From positions 95,544 through 159,543 of the forward strand of contig NZ_JAIEUL010000008.1 of NCBI RefSeq assembly GCF_019599185.1: a stretch of 64,000 bases of DNA, given 5' to 3'. How positions within the stretch are numbered: the first letter of the stretch is position 1; every line of letters starts with the position of its first letter. The notes under the pieces are model-generated. The model was not told where the DNA came from and ran no database searches. It saw only the letters and a list, made by a program, of their open reading frames with translations. Made by a program: the position numbers and the translations under genes. Source of the DNA: Cryobacterium inferilacus. Its GTDB lineage: Bacteria > Actinomycetota > Actinomycetes > Actinomycetales > Microbacteriaceae. This document shows positions 36,012 through 45,505 of this stretch, in pieces.

Positions 36012-36776
36012 CTAGGACGCGGGGCTGAGGAGGGCCGGCCACCAGAGGACCGCCAGGGGGTACCCGACGAAGGACACGATGTCGAGCACCCAGTGCGCGA
36101 TCACCAGCGGCATCACCCGGCCCCAGCGCAGGTAGCACCAGCCGAAGACCACTCCCATCAGAACATTGCCCACGAACGGGCCGATGCCCTGGTACAGGTG
36201 GTAACTGCCGCGCAACAGAGCGGCAGAGAGGATGATGGTCCAGGCGTTCCAGCCCAGCTGGCGCAATCGGGTGAAGAGGTAGCCCACCACGATGACCTCT
36301 TCCACCAGCGCGCTGCGAAGAGCCGAGAACACCAGGATCGGGATGGTCCACCAGAAGGTGTCCAACGGCGCCGGCACCACGGCCACCGTGAACCCGAGCG
36401 CCCGTCCGGCCAGGTAGAGGCCAAGGCCGGGGATCCCGATGAGCAGCAGCAGGCCGCCGCCACGCAGCAGGTCTCGCCCCGGTTCGGTGAAATCCAGCCC
36501 GAGCAGCCCGAACGAGCTGCGGCCGGGTTGCCAGAGCAGGAACAGCACCAGCACGACGGGAAACAGTGCGAACGCGATGCCCAGGAACTGATAGGTGAAG
36601 TCCAACCACTCCCGGGTCGACTGCGACCCGTTGATGGTGGCGGACTGATCGCCCAGGGCGACCTCCGCGGTGAGGCGGGAGATGATCGAGACGATCGAGT
36701 AGACCGCAGACGCCCCGAGCGAGAGCCCGAGCACGATCGCGATCTCCCAGAGCAGCCGGGCAGGCGACCTGCTCAT
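36012..36776 (-). CDS. CPBP-family intramembrane metalloprotease
   Basis: This 254-residue, multi-span membrane protein starts MSRSPARLLWEIAIVLGL. The CPBP (Abi) motif EEVIVVGYLFTRL supplies the Glu-Glu pair and R, followed by LLRGSYHLYQG (the His) and VIAHWVLDI (last His). It is the type related to Rce1 prenyl-protease and to bacteriocin-immunity proteins. The ATG overlaps the stop of the upstream DCC-family gene by four bases. Target unknown. Confidence 0.85.
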   Translation of the reverse strand: MSRSPARLLWEIAIVLGLSLGASAVYSIVSIISRLTAEVALGDQSATINGSQSTREWLDFTYQFLGIAFALFPVVLVLFLLWQPGRSSFGLLGLDFTEPGRDLLRGGGLLLLIGIPGLGLYLAGRALGFTVAVVPAPLDTFWWTIPILVFSALRSALVEEVIVVGYLFTRLRQLGWNAWTIILSAALLRGSYHLYQGIGPFVGNVLMGVVFGWCYLRWGRVMPLVIAHWVLDIVSFVGYPLAVLWWPALLSPAS

Positions 36777-37165
36777 CCGGCGCTCGGCATCCGGCACGCC
36801 GGGGTGCCACCCGGTAGGCGATAGCGATACCGGGCCACCACCCGATAGCCGGCCTCTGCGGCCCAGGACCACGGTGGCACCGCCGCGAGCCAGCCCAGCA
36901 CTCGTAGCACTGCGATCGGTTGACCGCGCAGCAGCGCGGCGACCGCGGCGGCGCCACCGTAGCGGCGACCATTGGTGACGAACCAGACTCGCGCCCTGGC
37001 CTGCTCCTCGTCCAGCCCGTAGCGGGACAGGTCCGTCCACTGGAACGGCGCCGTCGCCGGGACCCGGGGGAGGGAGCGCTGCAGCCAGAGCACAGCGGTC
37101 GTGCAGAACCCGCAGTCGCCGTCGAAGATCAGCGTCGCCGGCAGGGCGGGCGGAGGAGTCGGCAT
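36773..37165 (-). CDS. DCC-family thiol-disulfide oxidoreductase (DUF393)
   Basis: This 130-residue protein starts MPTPPPALPATLIFDGDCGF. The signature is FDGDCGFCTTAVLWLQR with a CGFC redox pair (residues about 18-21), typical of DUF393 proteins. A GG stretch (RRYGGAAAVAALLRGQP) and a C-terminal hydrophobic segment follow. It may reduce or form disulfides, but no substrate is known. It is translationally coupled to the CPBP protease gene downstream. Confidence 0.88.
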   Translation of the reverse strand: MPTPPPALPATLIFDGDCGFCTTAVLWLQRSLPRVPATAPFQWTDLSRYGLDEEQARARVWFVTNGRRYGGAAAVAALLRGQPIAVLRVLGWLAAVPPWSWAAEAGYRVVARYRYRLPGGTPACRMPSAG

Positions 37166-37468
37166 GCCTCTATTTTGCGCTACCCACACCGGCGCGGGCA
37201 GTGGTTTGGCGTCCCCTTCCCATGATTTTGAAACCGCTTGCAGACCCTGAGCCCCCAAGAGTCCAAGCATCGTGAGAATATCTCGCGAGCATCGCAGAAT
37301 AAAACGCAATTTTGGGCATCCACGCAAGAATCGTGCGCGCTTGGTTACTCCTGTGTAACGTTTACCGTCAGATTTTGCACCCGGCCCGAGACAAACCTAG
37401 GGTTTTCATTACTAGCGCGCCGCTTGGTTACAAACCGAGCCGGCGCTCACCTTTGCACAGGAGGAAAA
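37166..37468 (+). promoter_or_regulatory. Promoter region of the peptide transporter operon
   Basis: TTGCAC (37375) and TAGGGT (37398) are separated by 17 bases and make a plausible promoter. CTTGGTTAC occurs twice (37340 and 37423), and GTTACTCCTGTGTAAC is an interrupted palindrome at 37344; one or both could be regulator sites. AGGAGG (37459) precedes the TTG start. The first 100 bases are relatively A/T-rich. Confidence 0.45.
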
Positions 37469-39088
37469 TTGAAGAGATCTCGCATGGGCCTCAGCGCCCT
37501 CGCGCTCGTATCGGTCAGCGCACTCGCGCTGTCGGGTTGCGCGTCATCCGCCGACGAGGCAGACGCTCCGGCGGCTGACACCGCAGCGATCATCAGCACC
37601 AACGGCAGCGAACCGCAGAACCCGCTGATCCCGACCAACACCACCGAGACCGGCGGTGGCAAGATCGCCACCTCCATCTTCGCCGGCCTGGTCTCCTACA
37701 ACGCCGCAGGCGAGATCGAGAACGAGGTCGCTGAGTCGATCGAGTCCGACGACGCCACCACCTGGACCGTCACCCTCGAAGAGGGCTGGACCTTCACCAA
37801 CGATGAGCCCGTCACGGCCGACTCCTTCGTGGATGCCTGGAACTACGGCGCACTGTTCAGCAACGCTCAGAGCGCTTCCTACTTCTTCGACAACATCGTG
37901 GGCTTCGACTACGAGGTTGACTCCGAACTGACCGGCCTCACGGTCGTCGACGACCAGACCTTCACGGTCGAGCTCGCCTCGCCCGAGGCCGACTGGCCGC
38001 TGCGCCTCGGCTACACGGCCTACATGCCGCTGCCGTCCGCTGCATACGACGACATGGCCGCCTTCGGTGAGAACCCGATCGGCAACGGTCCGTACATGCT
38101 CGACGGTGAAGGCGCCTGGGTCCACGAGGACAAGATCAGCCTCGTCACCAACCCGGGGTACGACGGCGTGCGCAAGCCCGTCAACGGTGGCCTCGACATC
38201 ATCTTCTACAACGACCAGGCCGCTGCATACGCAGACGTCCAGGGCGGAAACCTCGACGTTCTCGACGCCGTTCCGGACTCCGCGTTCGAAACCTACGAAG
38301 CCGAGTTCGGCGACCGTGCCGTGAACCAGGCCGCAGCCATCTTCCAGGGCTTCAACATGCCGTACTACCTCGAGCACTGGAGCGGCGAAGAGGGCGAGCT
38401 GCGTCGTGCAGCCATCTCGATGTCGATCAACCGCGAGGAAATCACGGACGTCATCTTCCAGGGCACCCGCACCCCCGCGACCGACTTCACCTCCCCGGTC
38501 ATCGACGGCTACTCCGACTCGCTCGAAGGCGCCGACGTCCTGGAATACAACCCGGAAGAGGCCGTCAAGCTGTGGGCAGAGGCTGACGCCATCGCACCGT
38601 ACGGCGACACCACGTTCGACATCGCTTACAACTCCGACGGTGGCCACCAGGCCTGGGTCGACGCTGTGATCAACAGCATCGTCAACACGCTGGACATCTC
38701 CGCCACCGGCAAGCCGTACCCGACCTTCGCTGCTGCACTCGAAGACCGCTCGAACGACGCTCTGACCGGTGGAACCCGCGCCGGCTGGCAGGCGGACTAC
38801 CCGTCGCTGTACAACTTCCTCGCGCCCCTGTACCAGACCGGTGCCGGCTCGAACTACGAGGACTACAGCAGCGAGGCCTTCGACGGCCTGCTCCGCGAGG
38901 GCGCTACCGCGTCCAACGTTGAGGACGCCACCGCCAAGTACCAGGAAGCCCAGGAAGTCCTGCTCCAGGACCTCCCGTCCATCCCGCTGTGGTACTCCAA
39001 CGTCAACGGTGTGTCTGCTGACACCGTCGACAACGTGGTGTTCGGTTGGGACTCCGTCCCGCTGTACTACCAGATCACCAAGGGTTAA
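37469..39088 (+). CDS. Peptide ABC transporter substrate-binding lipoprotein
   Basis: This 539-residue family 5 solute-binding lipoprotein starts from TTG at 37469, four bases after AGGAGG. That gives a basic n-region (MKRSRMGL), a hydrophobic core and the lipobox ALSGC; the next ATG at 37484 would leave the ribosome site 19 bases away. Mature features include NPLIPTNTTETGGGKIATSI, EEGWTFTNDEPVTADSFVDA and the late IPLWYSNV segment. It captures di- or oligopeptides outside the cell and hands them to the two permeases. A strong hairpin follows and may stabilise its mRNA. Confidence 0.92.
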   Translation: MKRSRMGLSALALVSVSALALSGCASSADEADAPAADTAAIISTNGSEPQNPLIPTNTTETGGGKIATSIFAGLVSYNAAGEIENEVAESIESDDATTWTVTLEEGWTFTNDEPVTADSFVDAWNYGALFSNAQSASYFFDNIVGFDYEVDSELTGLTVVDDQTFTVELASPEADWPLRLGYTAYMPLPSAAYDDMAAFGENPIGNGPYMLDGEGAWVHEDKISLVTNPGYDGVRKPVNGGLDIIFYNDQAAAYADVQGGNLDVLDAVPDSAFETYEAEFGDRAVNQAAAIFQGFNMPYYLEHWSGEEGELRRAAISMSINREEITDVIFQGTRTPATDFTSPVIDGYSDSLEGADVLEYNPEEAVKLWAEADAIAPYGDTTFDIAYNSDGGHQAWVDAVINSIVNTLDISATGKPYPTFAAALEDRSNDALTGGTRAGWQADYPSLYNFLAPLYQTGAGSNYEDYSSEAFDGLLREGATASNVEDATAKYQEAQEVLLQDLPSIPLWYSNVNGVSADTVDNVVFGWDSVPLYYQITKG

Positions 39089-39104
39089 TACCTAGTTCCA
39101 CCTG

Positions 39105-39145
39105 CAGTGCAATGTCCGGGGCGTCAAGCCCCGGACATTGCACTG
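39105..39145 (+). terminator. Perfect 18-bp stem-loop between binding protein and permease genes
   Basis: CAGTGCAATGTCCGGGGC pairs perfectly with its complement 39128-39145 around a GTCAA loop. No U-run follows, so it is more likely a partial terminator or an mRNA-end stabiliser that gives more binding protein than permease. It is 17 bases after the binding-protein stop. Confidence 0.78.
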
Positions 39146-39203
39146 ACTAGACTCATCCAGTGATTGCGATCCTCATGTATAAAAGATTTACGGAGCTCAC
39201 CTG

Positions 39204-40133
39204 ATGCTGTGGTACACAGGCAGGCGAATCCTCCAGATGATCCCCGTGTTCTTCGGGGCAACGTTCTTGATCTACTTCATGGTCTTCTCCCTCCCGGGTG
39301 ACCCGATCGCGGCGCTCTACGGTGACCGCCCGCCGGCACCCGGTGTGATCGAACAGGTGAGGGCGCAGTACAACCTCGACAAGCCGTTCATCGTGCAGTA
39401 CTTCCTGTACATCGGTAACTTCTTCCAGGGCGACCTGGGCACCACCTACTCCGGCCGCCCGGTCAGCGACGTGATGGCCGGAGCATTCCCGGTCACCTTC
39501 CGCCTGGCCATGCTCGCCCTGTTCTTCGAGTCCGTCGCCGGTATCGTCGTCGGACTGATCGCGGGCCTGCGCAAGGGCAAGCTGTTCGACGCCAGCGCCC
39601 TCGTGGTCAGCCTGCTGCTCATCAGCGTGCCGACCTTCGTGCTCGGCTTCGTCTTCAGGCTCACCTTCGGTGTGCAGCTCGGCTGGTTCCGCACCACGGT
39701 CAGCGGCGAAGCGCCCTGGGGAGAGCTCGTGCTGCCCGCCCTCGTGCTGGCCAGCGTGTCATTCGCCTACATCGTGCGCCTCACCCGCGCCAGCGTCGCG
39801 GACAACCTCAACGCCGACTTCGTCCGCACGGCAACGGCCAAGGGTCTCTCCCGGCCGCGCGTGGTCACCGTGCACGTGCTGCGCAACTCCCTCGTCCCCG
39901 TCATCACCTTCCTCGGCGTGGACCTCGGTTCACTCATGGTCGGTGCCATCGTGACCGAGGGAATCTTCAACATCAACGGCGTCGGTGGCACCGTGTTCAA
40001 GGCGATCACCCTCGGCGAGAGCACCACTGTGGTCTCCTTCATTGCCGTGATGGTGGTCATCTTCGTGGTCGCCAACCTGTTCGTCGACCTGCTGTACGCA
40101 GCTCTGGACCCAAGGATTCGTTATGCCAAGTAA
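39204..40133 (+). CDS. Peptide ABC transporter permease (DppB-type)
   Basis: This 309-residue membrane protein has about six spans. The binding-protein-dependent transport motif and inner-membrane loop are visible: MLWYTGRRILQMIPVFFGA start, VFSLPGDPIAALYGDRPPAP, then DFVRTATAKGLSRPRVVTVH (EAA loop) and VGAIVTEGIFNINGVG. It forms the first half of the channel. It overlaps the next permease by 11 bases. The ATG follows a weak A-rich stretch. Confidence 0.93.
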   Translation: MLWYTGRRILQMIPVFFGATFLIYFMVFSLPGDPIAALYGDRPPAPGVIEQVRAQYNLDKPFIVQYFLYIGNFFQGDLGTTYSGRPVSDVMAGAFPVTFRLAMLALFFESVAGIVVGLIAGLRKGKLFDASALVVSLLLISVPTFVLGFVFRLTFGVQLGWFRTTVSGEAPWGELVLPALVLASVSFAYIVRLTRASVADNLNADFVRTATAKGLSRPRVVTVHVLRNSLVPVITFLGVDLGSLMVGAIVTEGIFNINGVGGTVFKAITLGESTTVVSFIAVMVVIFVVANLFVDLLYAALDPRIRYAK

Positions 40134-41067
40134 GCCTGGCCAGGCCCATTTCGTCGCCGAACTGGAAGACACGCCGGTAGCGGCGGTCGACCGCCTCGAC
40201 GAGTCCCAGAAGGCCCGCAGCACCTGGGCTGATGCCTGGGAAGCGATGCGCCGCCGCCCGATGTTCTGGGTGTCGTCCGCGCTGATCCTGCTCATTGCCG
40301 TCGTCGCACTGTTCCCGACCCTGTTCACCCAGGTGTCGCCCAGCCTGAACTGCCTGCTGGCCAACAGCAACGGCGGACCGGAAGCGGGGCACCCGTTCGG
40401 GTTCACCCGCCAGGGCTGTGACGTCTTCTCCCGCACCATCCACGGCACCCAGGCGTCCGTCACCGTCGGCCTCCTGGCCACGGCGCTGGTCACCCTGATC
40501 GGCGTTGTCGTCGGCTCCCTGGCCGGCTACTACGGCGGCTGGTTGGACGCGGTTGTGTCCCGCATCGGCGACATCTTCTTCGCCATCCCCACCGTGCTCG
40601 GCGCCATCGTGCTCATGTCGGTCCTGCCGGCCGCCACGCCCACCACCGTGGCGTTCGTGCTCTCGATCTTCGCCTGGCCCCAGATCGCCCGCATCATGCG
40701 CGGTGCGGTACTCTCGGCCACGAACTCCGACTACGTCATGGCCTCGACGGCCCTGGGTGTCTCCAAGTTCCGGATCCTGCTGCGCCACGTCATCCCGAAC
40801 GCGATCGCCCCGGTGATCGTGATCGCGACGGTGTCGCTCGGAACGTTCATCGTGGCCGAGGCCACCCTGTCGTTCCTCGGTATCGGTCTGCCGACCAACG
40901 TGATGTCCTGGGGTAACGACATCGGCCAGGCGCAGACCTCCCTGGTGACCAACCCGCAGGTGCTCCTGTACCCGGCGGCAGCCCTGTCCCTGACGGTTCT
41001 CGCGTTCCTGATGCTGGGCGATATTCTGCGCGACGCGCTTGACCCGAAGGCGAGGGCGCTCCGATGA
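40123..41067 (+). CDS. Peptide ABC transporter permease (DppC-type)
   Basis: This 314-residue membrane protein has a long N-terminal cytosolic part (TPVAAVDRLDESQKARSTWA), then six spans. The EAA loop is DYVMASTALGVSKFRILLRH and the family closing motif LGIGLPTNVMSWGNDIGQAQ is present. It forms the second half of the channel. The stop overlaps the ATP-binding gene by four bases (ATGA). There is a GMDVFSRTIHG-like region (GCDVFSRTIHG) as in DppC. Confidence 0.93.
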   Translation: MPSKPGQAHFVAELEDTPVAAVDRLDESQKARSTWADAWEAMRRRPMFWVSSALILLIAVVALFPTLFTQVSPSLNCLLANSNGGPEAGHPFGFTRQGCDVFSRTIHGTQASVTVGLLATALVTLIGVVVGSLAGYYGGWLDAVVSRIGDIFFAIPTVLGAIVLMSVLPAATPTTVAFVLSIFAWPQIARIMRGAVLSATNSDYVMASTALGVSKFRILLRHVIPNAIAPVIVIATVSLGTFIVAEATLSFLGIGLPTNVMSWGNDIGQAQTSLVTNPQVLLYPAAALSLTVLAFLMLGDILRDALDPKARALR

Positions 41068-42836
41068 GCCAGTCCGTAATCGACATCACCCCAGAGGGTC
41101 TGCCCGTCGGCAGCACCGAGGGTATCCAGGCCGACGAACAGCCCCTGCTGCAGATCCGCAACCTCGAGGTGGGCTTCCAGACCCAGCGCGGCCTCGTTCC
41201 CGCGGTCCGCGGCGTGGACATCACCCTGTACGCCGGCCAGACCCTCGCCATTGTGGGGGAGTCCGGTTCGGGCAAGACCACCACGGCGCAGGCCATCATC
41301 GACCTGCTGCCCGGTGCGGGCAAGGTCACCGGCGGTCAGGTGCTGTTCGAGGGCCGCGACCTCACCAAGCTCAGCGCCAAAGAGATCCAGGCCGTGCGTG
41401 GAAACCTGATCGGCTACGTGCCGCAGGACCCGATGTCCAACCTCAACCCGGTCTGGAACATCGGTTTCCAGGTGGAAGAGGCGATCAAGGCCAACGGCCT
41501 CGCCCAGGGCAAGGAAGCACGCGCCCGCACCATCGAGGTGCTACAGGAAGCCGGACTCAGCGACGCTGCGGACCGTCTCAAGCAGTACCCGCACCAGTTC
41601 TCCGGCGGCATGCGTCAGCGGGTGCTGATCGGCATCGGGCTCTCCGCCCGGCCCAAGCTGCTCATCGCCGACGAGCCCACCAGCGCGCTCGACGTCACCG
41701 TGCAGCGTCAGATCCTCGACCACCTCGGCACCCTTACCCGCGACTACGGCACCAGCGTGCTGTTCATCACGCACGACCTCGGCCTCGCCGCCGAGCGCGC
41801 GGAACAGCTCGTGGTGATGTACAAGGGCAAGGTCGTCGAATCCGGCCCGTCGCAGGAGATCCTGGCCAACCCGCAGCACCCGTACACCCAGCGCCTGGTG
41901 TCCGCGGCACCGAGCCTCGCCTCCCGGCGCATCCAGTCGGCCAAACACGCCTCGGCCGGCGACAGCGCGATCTACAGTGGCGATTCACTCGATGACACCC
42001 TGGTCGCCCGCGCTGCCGAACGTGAACACGCCGCCCCGGTCAAGGACCTGATCTCGATCGAGAACATCTCCAAGGTCTACCGGATCCGCAAGAAGGGGCT
42101 GCGCACCGACGAGCTGCGCGCCGTCGACGGCGTCAGCTTCGGCATCCAGAAGGGCACCACAACGGCGCTCGTGGGCGAGTCCGGTTCGGGCAAGTCCACC
42201 GTGGCCAAGCTCGTGCTGCAGCTGGAGAGCATCACCAGCGGCTCCATCGAGTTCGACGGTCAGGATGTCGCCGGGCTCAAGGGCAAGGAACTGCTCAAGT
42301 TCCGCCGCCGTGTGCAGCCGGTCTTCCAGGACCCGTACGGTTCCCTCGACCCGCAGTACAGCGTGGGCAACACCATCGCCGAGCCGCTTCTGGCGCACGG
42401 CGTCGGTACCGCCAAGGAACGCCAGGCGCGGGTCAAGGAACTGCTCGAGCAGGTCTCCCTGCCGTGGTCGAGCCGTTTCCGCTACCCGAGCGAACTCTCC
42501 GGTGGCCAGCGTCAGCGGATCGCCATCGCCAGGGCTCTCGCGCTCAAGCCCGACGTGCTCGTGCTCGACGAGGCCGTCTCCGCCCTCGACGTGCTCGTGC
42601 AGGGCCAGGTGCTCAACCTGCTCACCGAGCTGCAGACCGAGCTCGGCCTCACCTATCTGTTCATCACGCACGACCTCGCTGTGGTGCGGCTGGTGGCCGA
42701 TAATGTCTGCGTGATGCAGCGCGGCCGGATCGTGGAGGCCGCGTCGACCGACGATGTCTTCGACAACCCCCAGCAGGCCTACACGCAGGAGCTGCTCGCC
42801 GCCATCCCCGGCGGTAACTTCCAGTTCGGGCGTTAG
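41064..42836 (+). CDS. Peptide ABC transporter, fused DppD/DppF-type double ATPase
   Basis: This 590-residue protein has two complete ABC modules in one chain. Module 1: Walker A GESGSGKTT, signature FSGGMRQRVLIGIGLSARP, Walker B LLIADEPTSALD. Module 2: Walker A GESGSGKST, signature LSGGQRQRIAIARALALKP and LVLDEAVSALD. In enteric bacteria these are separate DppD and DppF, so this is a natural fusion common in Actinobacteria. It powers peptide uptake in the cytosol-facing membrane complex. Confidence 0.95.
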   Translation: MSQSVIDITPEGLPVGSTEGIQADEQPLLQIRNLEVGFQTQRGLVPAVRGVDITLYAGQTLAIVGESGSGKTTTAQAIIDLLPGAGKVTGGQVLFEGRDLTKLSAKEIQAVRGNLIGYVPQDPMSNLNPVWNIGFQVEEAIKANGLAQGKEARARTIEVLQEAGLSDAADRLKQYPHQFSGGMRQRVLIGIGLSARPKLLIADEPTSALDVTVQRQILDHLGTLTRDYGTSVLFITHDLGLAAERAEQLVVMYKGKVVESGPSQEILANPQHPYTQRLVSAAPSLASRRIQSAKHASAGDSAIYSGDSLDDTLVARAAEREHAAPVKDLISIENISKVYRIRKKGLRTDELRAVDGVSFGIQKGTTTALVGESGSGKSTVAKLVLQLESITSGSIEFDGQDVAGLKGKELLKFRRRVQPVFQDPYGSLDPQYSVGNTIAEPLLAHGVGTAKERQARVKELLEQVSLPWSSRFRYPSELSGGQRQRIAIARALALKPDVLVLDEAVSALDVLVQGQVLNLLTELQTELGLTYLFITHDLAVVRLVADNVCVMQRGRIVEAASTDDVFDNPQQAYTQELLAAIPGGNFQFGR

Positions 42837-42852
42837 GTTCCAGCGAACTGAC

Positions 42853-42882
42853 TGCCCCTCGGCCCCGGCCGAGGGGCATTTT
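42853..42882 (+). terminator. Terminator of the peptide transporter operon
   Basis: TGCCCCTCGGC and GCCGAGGGGCA form a perfect 11-bp stem around CCCG, followed by TTTTC. It is 16 bases after the ATPase stop. Confidence 0.85.
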
Positions 42883-42905
42883 CAGTCCCGGTGGGCCGAA
42901 TACGG

Positions 42906-42911
42906 TAGGAT
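42906..42911 (+). promoter_or_regulatory. Possible -10 box for typA
   Basis: TAGGAT lies about 95 bases before the typA start. No strong -35 stands at the ideal distance. The long leader between it and the gene may be untranslated. Confidence 0.35.
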
Positions 42912-43000
42912 AGACCCTTGGGTCCATGGTGACCCCACTCATCCACTCTTCGCCGCACGCGATTATCTGCGGCATCCATTCTTCGTAAGGATCTATTTTT

Positions 43001-44911
43001 ATGGCGATTGCTACCCGCAATAACCTCCGGAATGTTGCAATCGTTGCCCACGTTGACCACGGCAAGACGACGCTGGTCGACGCGATGTTGCAGCAGACGA
43101 ACTCGTTCGCCGAGCACTCGCACACGGAAGAGCGTGCGATGGACTCCAACGAGCTCGAGCGCGAAAAGGGCATCACCATCCTCGCCAAGAACACGGCGAT
43201 CTCCTACAAGGGCATCCACGCCAAGGATGGCCCCATCACCATCAACGTGATCGACACCCCCGGCCACGCCGACTTCGGTGGCGAGGTCGAGCGCGGCCTG
43301 TCCATGGTCGACGGTGTTGTGCTCCTCGTCGACGCCTCGGAGGGCCCGCTGCCGCAGACCCGCTTCGTGCTGCGTAAGGCACTTGAGGCGCACCTGCCCG
43401 TGATCCTCCTGGTCAACAAGACCGACCGTCCCGACGCGCGCATCGATGAGGTCGTCGAAGAGAGCCAGGACCTGCTCCTCGGCCTCGCCTCCGACATGGC
43501 CGACGACGTGCCCGACCTGGACCTCGACCTGGTGCTCAACGTGCCCGTCGTCTACGCGTCCGGCCGTGCCGGCGCCGCCAGCCTCACCAAGCCGGAGAAC
43601 GGCTCCCTGCCGGACAACGACGACCTCGAGCCGCTCTTCGAAGCGATCCTCGAGCACATCCCCGCTCCCGTCTACGACGACGAGCACCCGCTGCAGGCCT
43701 GGGTCACCAACCTCGACTCCTCGCCGTTCCTCGGTCGCCTGGCGCTGCTGCGCATCTTCCAGGGCACCATCAAGAAGGGCCAGACCGTGGCCTGGGTCAA
43801 GCACGATGGCAGCGTCTCGAACGTGCGCGTTACCGAGCTGATGATCACCAAGGCCCTCGACCGGTACCCGGCCGAGTCCGCAGGCCCCGGTGACATCGTC
43901 GCCGTCGCCGGATTCCCCGACATCACCATCGGTGAGACCCTCGCCGACCCCGATGACGTGCGCCCGCTGCCGACCATCACGGTCGACGACCCCGCCATCT
44001 CGATGACCATCGGCACCAACACCTCGCCGCTCATCGGCAAGGTCAAGGGCCACAAGCTCACCGCCCGCATGGTCAAGGACCGCCTCGACAAGGAGCTCGT
44101 CGGTAACGTCTCGCTCCGTGTTCTCGACATCGGCCGTCCGGACGCCTGGGAAGTCCAGGGCCGTGGCGAGCTCGCTCTCGCGATCCTGGTCGAGCAGATG
44201 CGTCGTGAGGGCTTCGAGCTCACCGTCGGCAAGCCGCAGGTAGTCGTCAAGCGCGTCGACGGCAAGATCCACGAGCCGTACGAGCACCTCACCATCGACT
44301 CGCCGGAAGAGTACCTCGGCGCGATCACCCAGCTCCTCGCCGCCCGCAAGGGTCGCATGGAGAACATGGCCAACCACGGCACCGGCTGGGTCCGGATGGA
44401 ATTCATCGTTCCGTCGCGCGGCCTGATCGGCTTCCGCACCGAGTTCCTCACCGACACCCGTGGTACCGGTATCGCCAACGCGATCTTCCACGGCTACGAG
44501 GCCTGGGCCGGCACGATCAACACCCGTACCAATGGCTCGATCGTCGCCGACCGCGCCGGTGTGGTCACTCCGTTCGCGATCATCGCCCTGCAGGAGCGCA
44601 TGCAGTTCTTCGTGAACCCGACCGAAGAGGTCTACGAGGGCATGGTCATCGGCGAGAACTCGCGCGGTGACGACATGGACGTGAACATCACCAAGGAGAA
44701 GAAGCTGACCAACATGCGTCAGTCCACCTCCGACACGTTCGAGTCGATGACGCCGTCGAAGCAGCTCACGCTCGAGCAGTGCCTCGAATTCGCCCGCGAA
44801 GACGAGTGCGTCGAGGTCACCCCGGCCGTCGTTCGTATTCGCAAGGTCGAACTCGCCGCATCCGCTCGTCAGCGCAACGTCTCGCGTCTGAAGAAGCAGG
44901 ACGCGAACTAG
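43001..44911 (+). CDS. typA: Ribosome-associated translational GTPase TypA/BipA
   Basis: This 636-residue protein starts [20 protein letters not shown]. GTPase motifs are [15 protein letters not shown] (G1), [15 protein letters not shown] (G2), [16 protein letters not shown] (G3), [12 protein letters not shown] (G4). Domains II to V and the TypA C-terminal region with [19 protein letters not shown] follow. It binds the 70S ribosome under stress and cold and helps ribosome assembly. Length is normal. A single gene with its own terminator. Confidence 0.96.
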   Translation: MAIATRNNLRNVAIVAHVDHGKTTLVDAMLQQTNSFAEHSHTEERAMDSNELEREKGITILAKNTAISYKGIHAKDGPITINVIDTPGHADFGGEVERGLSMVDGVVLLVDASEGPLPQTRFVLRKALEAHLPVILLVNKTDRPDARIDEVVEESQDLLLGLASDMADDVPDLDLDLVLNVPVVYASGRAGAASLTKPENGSLPDNDDLEPLFEAILEHIPAPVYDDEHPLQAWVTNLDSSPFLGRLALLRIFQGTIKKGQTVAWVKHDGSVSNVRVTELMITKALDRYPAESAGPGDIVAVAGFPDITIGETLADPDDVRPLPTITVDDPAISMTIGTNTSPLIGKVKGHKLTARMVKDRLDKELVGNVSLRVLDIGRPDAWEVQGRGELALAILVEQMRREGFELTVGKPQVVVKRVDGKIHEPYEHLTIDSPEEYLGAITQLLAARKGRMENMANHGTGWVRMEFIVPSRGLIGFRTEFLTDTRGTGIANAIFHGYEAWAGTINTRTNGSIVADRAGVVTPFAIIALQERMQFFVNPTEEVYEGMVIGENSRGDDMDVNITKEKKLTNMRQSTSDTFESMTPSKQLTLEQCLEFAREDECVEVTPAVVRIRKVELAASARQRNVSRLKKQDAN

Positions 44912-44930
44912 TCCGTAGCAGTATCTGATC

Positions 44931-44979
44931 GCAGGCACCCTGTACCGGTTTTCCGGCGCGGGGTGCCTGCGGTTTTTTG
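44931..44979 (+). terminator. Intrinsic terminator after typA
   Basis: GCAGGCACCC (44931-44940) pairs with GGGTGCCTGC (44961-44970), with partial inner pairing, followed by GGTTTTTTGT. It is 20 bases after the typA stop. Confidence 0.9.
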
Positions 44980-45014
44980 TCAGGCAAGTCAGTTGCGAAA
45001 CACGTGAGGGAACC

Positions 45015-45473
45015 ATGACCACAGCATTCACGTCGACGAAGTCTCCGCTGCGGGTGGGCCTGGCCCTGGTGGCGGTGCTCGCGGTCGGTCCGGCATTGGC
45101 CGGCTGCTCCGACGCACAGGTGCAGGATGCCGTCAACGGCGCCGTGCAGGGGGCCACAGACGGCGACGTCAGCCTCGGCGGGGCGCTGCCGGATGGGTGG
45201 CCCGCCGTGATCCCGGTGATCGACGGCGAGATCAAGTTCGGCGCTGGGAACACCACCAACGGTGACCAGGGCTGGGTGGTGACCGTGGCGTCTGCCACGA
45301 CCGACCCGCTGGCCGACGCGAAGGAGAAGCTTGTCGACGCCGGGTTCGAGCCGGATGCCGGGAACTCGGCGAACGTGGGCGACGTGGGCGTGGTGGCACT
45401 GAAGAACAGCACATACACGGTCACGATCGCGGGCACTCCCGACGGTGTGCTGAACACGGTGGGCCCCGCCTGA
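45015..45473 (+). CDS. Predicted lipoprotein, unknown function
   Basis: This 152-residue exported lipoprotein has a signal with a hydrophobic core VGLALVAVLAVGPALAG and lipobox LAGC (Cys about residue 31). The mature part repeats Asp/Gly-rich segments (DAVNGAVQGATDGDVSLGG, then a VIPVIDGEIKFGAGNTTNGD region). No enzyme motif was seen. It stands convergent to efeB. It could be a wall-associated or binding protein. Confidence 0.72.
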   Translation: MTTAFTSTKSPLRVGLALVAVLAVGPALAGCSDAQVQDAVNGAVQGATDGDVSLGGALPDGWPAVIPVIDGEIKFGAGNTTNGDQGWVVTVASATTDPLADAKEKLVDAGFEPDAGNSANVGDVGVVALKNSTYTVTIAGTPDGVLNTVGPA

Positions 45474-45505
45474 CAAGCGCTCCGGCGGTGTCAGGCGGAG
45501 CGGTG

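Noticed and set aside
42833..45457. 874-codon frame antisense to typA
   Set aside because: It overlaps a certain gene end to end, is rich in Asp/Gly/Val/His shadow residues and has no independent motif.
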